Of a stretch of DNA of 8,929 bases, positions 1 through 6,000 are shown piece by piece. The number at the start of each line of letters is the position of its first letter. The first letter of the stretch is position 1. A program made the translations under genes and the position numbers. Source of the DNA: Clostridia bacterium (GTDB lineage Bacteria > Bacillota > Clostridia > Christensenellales > UBA3700); NCBI GenBank assembly GCA_029067255.1, contig JAIEEW010000046.1, positions 1-8,929 on the forward strand, read 5' to 3'. The notes below the pieces were generated by a model. That model was not told where the DNA came from. It was given only the letters and a program-made list of their open reading frames with translations, and did no database searches.

Positions 1-1
1 T

Positions 2-3000
2 GATATGACAATAAATATTCATGTCTATGATAAGAACGCTCTTGCAACGGCAATAAATAATTTGCAAAAAAGCGTGGATGAACTTACCAATCTTGCAGTA
101 GCGACCGGCGGCGAAGGCGTAAACAGCATCGCGGCGGCAAATGAATTAATCAGACAAGGTACAGAAATTCTTAACGTTAGAAAGGTTAACGCTGAACGCG
201 TTCAAGACCTTACTGATGCCATGAACAATTTTGTTTTCGACGTAGTAAGGCCGGCAACTTCATTTACGTCTTGGACGTTTGGAGAGAGAGATAACGGCGG
301 AAAAACGTTTCTCAATACTCTTTGGAGTCAGTATAATGGCGAAAATGCTAAGTATTTCAACGTAAATATCAACCATAAGATTTACGGAGAATTTGGCACT
401 GGCGAGCCTGAGAATATCAATAGACCTTTGGTTAGCGATAAAGATACTTACGATAGTTACGCTTACGTTCAAGACGCGGGCGATTATGTCATTAGATTTA
501 CACCGAAAGATCCCAGTACTTTTAATAGTGGAATACTGCATGGAGTAAGGTGGCTCTCAACGTCAGATCAATCGACAGCAGAAATGACTCTAACTATAGA
601 CCGAGCGACTATGGACGTGTATCCGGCGGCGGTAGCCGACAGACCTTATACTGGCGCGGCGCAACAGTTTGCTATGACAACTGACGGTAGCGTAGTAAGC
701 CTTAAAGGCGGAATGAAGTCTGAAAACGCAGAATTAGTAGTAAAACTACTAAAATACGATCCGGGCGCAGACAACTCCCCAGATTGGGACAGCGCCGCTG
801 AAAATCAAATAGAGTTTACCGAAGTCGGAGAACATAAGGTTTATTACAGAATTCAGGCTAAAAACCATTTGAGATATCTAGGAGAGTATTACGTGAAAAT
901 CGTTCCCGGAAACGTAACTATTACGTTTGGAGCGCAATCTATAGACGAGAACGCTTCCGGCGGAGTTTTGACGTACGGCGACGCCGTTCTATCTTCTGAA
1001 GATATAATTGCGCAAGGCGTAACTGGCGTGAAGTTGAACGGCGTTGATTCGGACGTTGTAAATAAAGATACATTGAAGAATATTCTTACGATAGGACTTT
1101 ATGTGAACAACGCGTTTGTTACGGATAATCTTACGGCTGCCGGAAATCACGGCGTAAGAGTAAAAGACTTTATGAGCGTTACTCAAAGCGCTGTAGAACA
1201 AGAAGAAAATTCCGATATCAATTCGTGGAGTCAAAGAATAAACGTTGCGTTGGTTGACGAATCATCTTGTTATAAAATAGCGAAGAAAGAAATAAACATC
1301 GTTTGGGGAGAACTTGCAGAACAAGTTTATAACGGACTTGGAAACCATAGACCAACAGCAGACGTTAAAGCGGGCGACGAAGTAGTCGGCGGCGAGAGAT
1401 TTGCTATTACCACGTATATACTAAAAGGCGAAGAAGTCGGACTTTCCGGCGACAACGCAGGACGTATAACGGTCGACGGCATAGAATACGAAGTTCCGCT
1501 CACGACCGGCGGCAACGCTATTTGGGCAGGCGAATATAAAGTTGGCGTACGAAATAGAGAAGATTCCAACTATACTGTAATCGAATCTTCCCGTACTACC
1601 GATTTTAAGATCAAACAGCGCGAGTTGAGCGTTGACGTGCTTGATAGAGATAGCGATTACGCTCATGCTATCAATGAAGAACGCAGCGTAAATGCGGAAA
1701 ACGTTCGCGATATCTATCAGAACGTAATGTTCAACAACAATCAAGGTATCAATAAGGTATACGAGTTGCTCAACGGCACTTCTTTGGCTAGCGCTGACAC
1801 GGCGGATATAGTGTTTGAGTTGGATATAGTAAACGTTGATACTACTGATCCCGATCATTCAAAGTCCGATTCGTTCTATTGCGCGGGTGTCTATAAAGAC
1901 GCTTTGGTCGCAAGATTGCGTACGGCAGGAGAGTTTGATACTAAGGGCAACCCTGTGGATATGAACCGTATTCGCAGTTACTCTCTTACTTATGAAGCAG
2001 GCACGTTTACTGTTTATCCGGCCGAAATCGAGTCTTCCAGAGGTTATATGAGAAAGACTTTTGACGGCACGGAGCAAGAGTTTGCTTTGACGCCTACCCG
2101 TATTGGATTGACGGGATGGGAAGAGATTCATAAGAATGAAGCCGGCGTTGTAAAATTTACTTACAGCCGCAGCATAAACGGACCGTTCTCTGAAGATCCG
2201 ATTAAAATTCGTAATTATAACGGCAACGGAGAGATAATCTACTATCAAGTAGAAGCGCCAAACCACAAAAAGACTGAAGTCAAGTCATTTGTCGCTTACA
2301 TTGACAGACTTGCTTTGGATATAACTATAGGACAGCAAGATACCGTATTCTATTACGGCGACAATATTCCCGATTCTGACGGCATTGTCAGCGCGTTGAA
2401 TATTACTTACGTGCCGAGAAAGAGCGATTTTGATGAAGATAAAACTCCTTCGGATTTCGTGATAGACGGCAAATTGCAGTTCTTAATCACAAGCGCGGGA
2501 CAGAAAGTAACTGACAGAAAGATAGGCGCAGGTCTCTATACTGTCAGCCTTGAGCCTGTTGATACGACTGTCAATTCGCTTGACAACTACAACATTACGT
2601 ATACAGGAAGAAACGGCAGCGGAAAGGATAACGAAAACGCTTTTGAAATTTCGCAAAGACCGCTTATCGTAGACTGGAGACAGTCCGGTAGCAACTGGCT
2701 TGCAGACGGCATGCATTTCGTCTACAACGCTACTACGCCGGGAATCCAGCCTACCGTAAGAATGTACAGAAACGCCGATCTTTCGATTTATAATGAAAAT
2801 TCTACCGGAGCGAATACTTCCGACGATAATACGGAAGGAACCGTAGAAAACTACGTCGACGGCGATAATATTGTGCTCAGACCGCAGACACTCGGCGGAT
2901 CGACTTACAACGCAGACGGTTATCCGACTGAAAAAACCGAGTTGAGCAATCCGACATATGCTAAGAATTACGTTTTAGTAAACCCGACTTCGAGATATTA

Positions 3001-6000
3001 TATTGATCAAAGAACGGTTAAAATCAACGTGTTTGACCAGAGCGCAACTTACGGAACCGCTAAGTCTGTTGCAATGGGCGCGCTTATAAGTTCCAAAGAA
3101 GCGGGCGCAAACTGGGAGTATAACGCTGGCAACGATTACGAATTTATCCGCGAACATTATAACAACTGGGCGCTTACTTCTGAAGCGATCGAAGGCGGAG
3201 CGACAGATTATCACGACGTAAAAGCGGACGGCTATCCTATCGTTCTTTCTCAAAGAGAGGGCAACGACGGAGCAGTTGCAAGCAACTACAATATTATTGT
3301 ATACAGAAAACATAAAGACGGTACGGTTGAAAGCGAACCTTCCGAGCATAGCAACGCCGCTATCTTTATGATAGAAAAGGCTACGCTCAATCTTGCTCGC
3401 AGAGAGTTCAACTTCGACGCAAGTCCTAAAAACCCAGACGATCCTGATGACACTACTGCGAAAGAGAATTGTTATCTCGACGTCGCAGAAATTAGAAAAA
3501 TCGTCAAAGTAGTAGGCGCGACCACGCAAGGTCAGGTATCGATAATGATGTCCGAGCCTATTCAATACGGCGAAAGCGGTCAGGTTACCGGTTCTGCGGC
3601 TGATTATCAACTGACGAATGACAGAGTGATAGATATCAAAACTGCCGGTAAATATTATGTTTGGATCAAGATGACAAATTCCAACTACGAAGAGTTTGAA
3701 GGCACTTTGGACGTAAGTTATCTTACCAACTGGATAAGTATCCTTCTCGACGGACAGATAACGGCCAACTACGGCGACACTGTAATGACGTCCGACGAAC
3801 TGTTTGAAAATCTCAAAGTCAAAAAGATTACAGGCGTTATGAACGACGCGGGTAACGGGGAACTTACCGATGTAGCGGACGCATGGAAAGCAATTCAGGA
3901 TAGACAATACTTTACGCTCTTCGTAGGCAAAGGAGATAAAACGCCTTTGAAGACCAACGAAAGAGTGGACGTATTCTCCGTATACATGAATATCAATAAA
4001 GACAACGTAGGCAGCGGCGAAGACGAACTTCACTTCCGTTTTATAGGAAATGAAATCGGAAAGGGCGTAACTTCCAACGTCAACGCTTATAAGGTTATTG
4101 AAAGACCGGTATATCTTGTTTGGGATACCAACGTCAATGAATTGTACGGCGAACATGGCAACAAAACTTCGACGGGTTACACCGTAATGAACGTTCTCGA
4201 AAACGACAACGTCAGAGTAGAAATTAAATACGAAGAAGACAAAACGAGCGCTACGCCGGGCGAGATAAACGGCAACCTGTACTACGTCGGCGATTATATC
4301 GCTACGCTCGTAGGGGTATCGCAAAACGCCAATTACAGAGTAGCGGTTATCGGCGACAGAATCCCGCAGAAAGACGGTCCCGTTGTAACGATCAACAACA
4401 GCCATCTAGTCAAGAGATTCAGCGTCAACGCAAGAAAGATCACCGTAACCATTGAAGATCAACAACTTGTTTACGGTTCGCTTGACGCGAGAGCAACTGC
4501 GGTAGGTTCGAGCAGCAACAATATTTACAACTTTGTCAACGCTAGTTCCGTATATACGATAGGCGGAAACGGTTTGTATGACGAAGATATTGCTTCCGAG
4601 ATATTCGAACTCAACGCTATCTACAGTTTGGAGCAAGGATGTAATTATCTGGCGGTAGATACGTACCGTATCAGGGGAAGCAAGAAAAATACCAAAATAG
4701 CGAATCAGTATGTAGTCGAATTTTTGAGAAAAGGCGGCGCATCAAACGAACAGGACGCTCAGTTGGAAATCACTCCCGCCGACTTTACTATCGATTCGAT
4801 GACTTTCAATACTATCTATTTCGACGGCAAATGGCATTCGCCGCTCGGAACGGGCGACAATATCGCAGCGCTAAGTTATACCTTTGCGGGCGACGCGGAG
4901 TACGCAAATGAAAACAGACGCGTTTACTTCAACGCAGACGTAAATGCGACTGCTACAAGCAACGGTTGGAAGTTGGTAAAGGATAAAGACAACTTCTATG
5001 AAGACGCGCTTAAATTTAGAAACGCGGGAATCAATAGATTTGCGGTAATGGTAGAGACTCTCAACCATAATCCGAGAGTAAGAAACGATATCACGTTCGA
5101 GATCCTATCCGTCAATGTCAATATAGACATGACTGACACAGCAAAGAAAATATATGGCGAAGTTATAGAGTTCAACGGCGAGAAAGGAACGGAAAAGGCT
5201 ATTTCTGACTTCATCAAAGCCAACACCGGTCTCACTTATGAAGTTACTACGGGAAGAGATCCGTGGTCAGTTGAAAATCTCGACGACTCGTTTATATTCT
5301 ACGTAGTAGCGGGCGGAGAAAACGGCGTAGACAGCGGCGAAGGTATCGAAGCGGGTAATTTTGCAAACAACGTAGGCTACTACCGCGTATACCACAAGTT
5401 CGCAGACGGCGAAGAAGGCAACTATAACGTAACTTATACGCAGAATAACGGCGTGGGTTGCAACGCGAAAGCGTTTAGAATTGACCCGAAAGAAGTAAAT
5501 GTAACGTGGCATCTCAAAGTGGGCGAAACGTTGACAGACGCTCCGACAGCGTTCACCTATTCCGGCAAATCGCCGCTTGAAATGGGATTGACCGCTAAGT
5601 TTGTCGGCATCAAATACAACGAAGCCACCAAAGAGTTGGTAGAATACGACGAAATACTTGTTATCGATGGCGCTCAGTCGCCTGACGCGAGAAAAACTCC
5701 GTACACCGTAAGCGCAAACTTCGGTATTATGAAGACTGTCGCAACCAACTATTATCTCAAACCTAGCACGACTTCCTTCCAGTACGTTATCAATCCAAGA
5801 GATATCGTCGTTATCATTAAAGATCAAAGCGTTACTTACGGATCCGAAATCGTATTCGACGACGGAACGGACGCTTGGGAAGTAGACGACAACGAATGGG
5901 ATAGCATACCAAACGCTAATATGAAGTTGGAACTTAAACTTCCGACCGTTGAAGCGGGCAAGTTTGTACCCAGCAAGGTTTACGAGATTCAAGCGGAATG

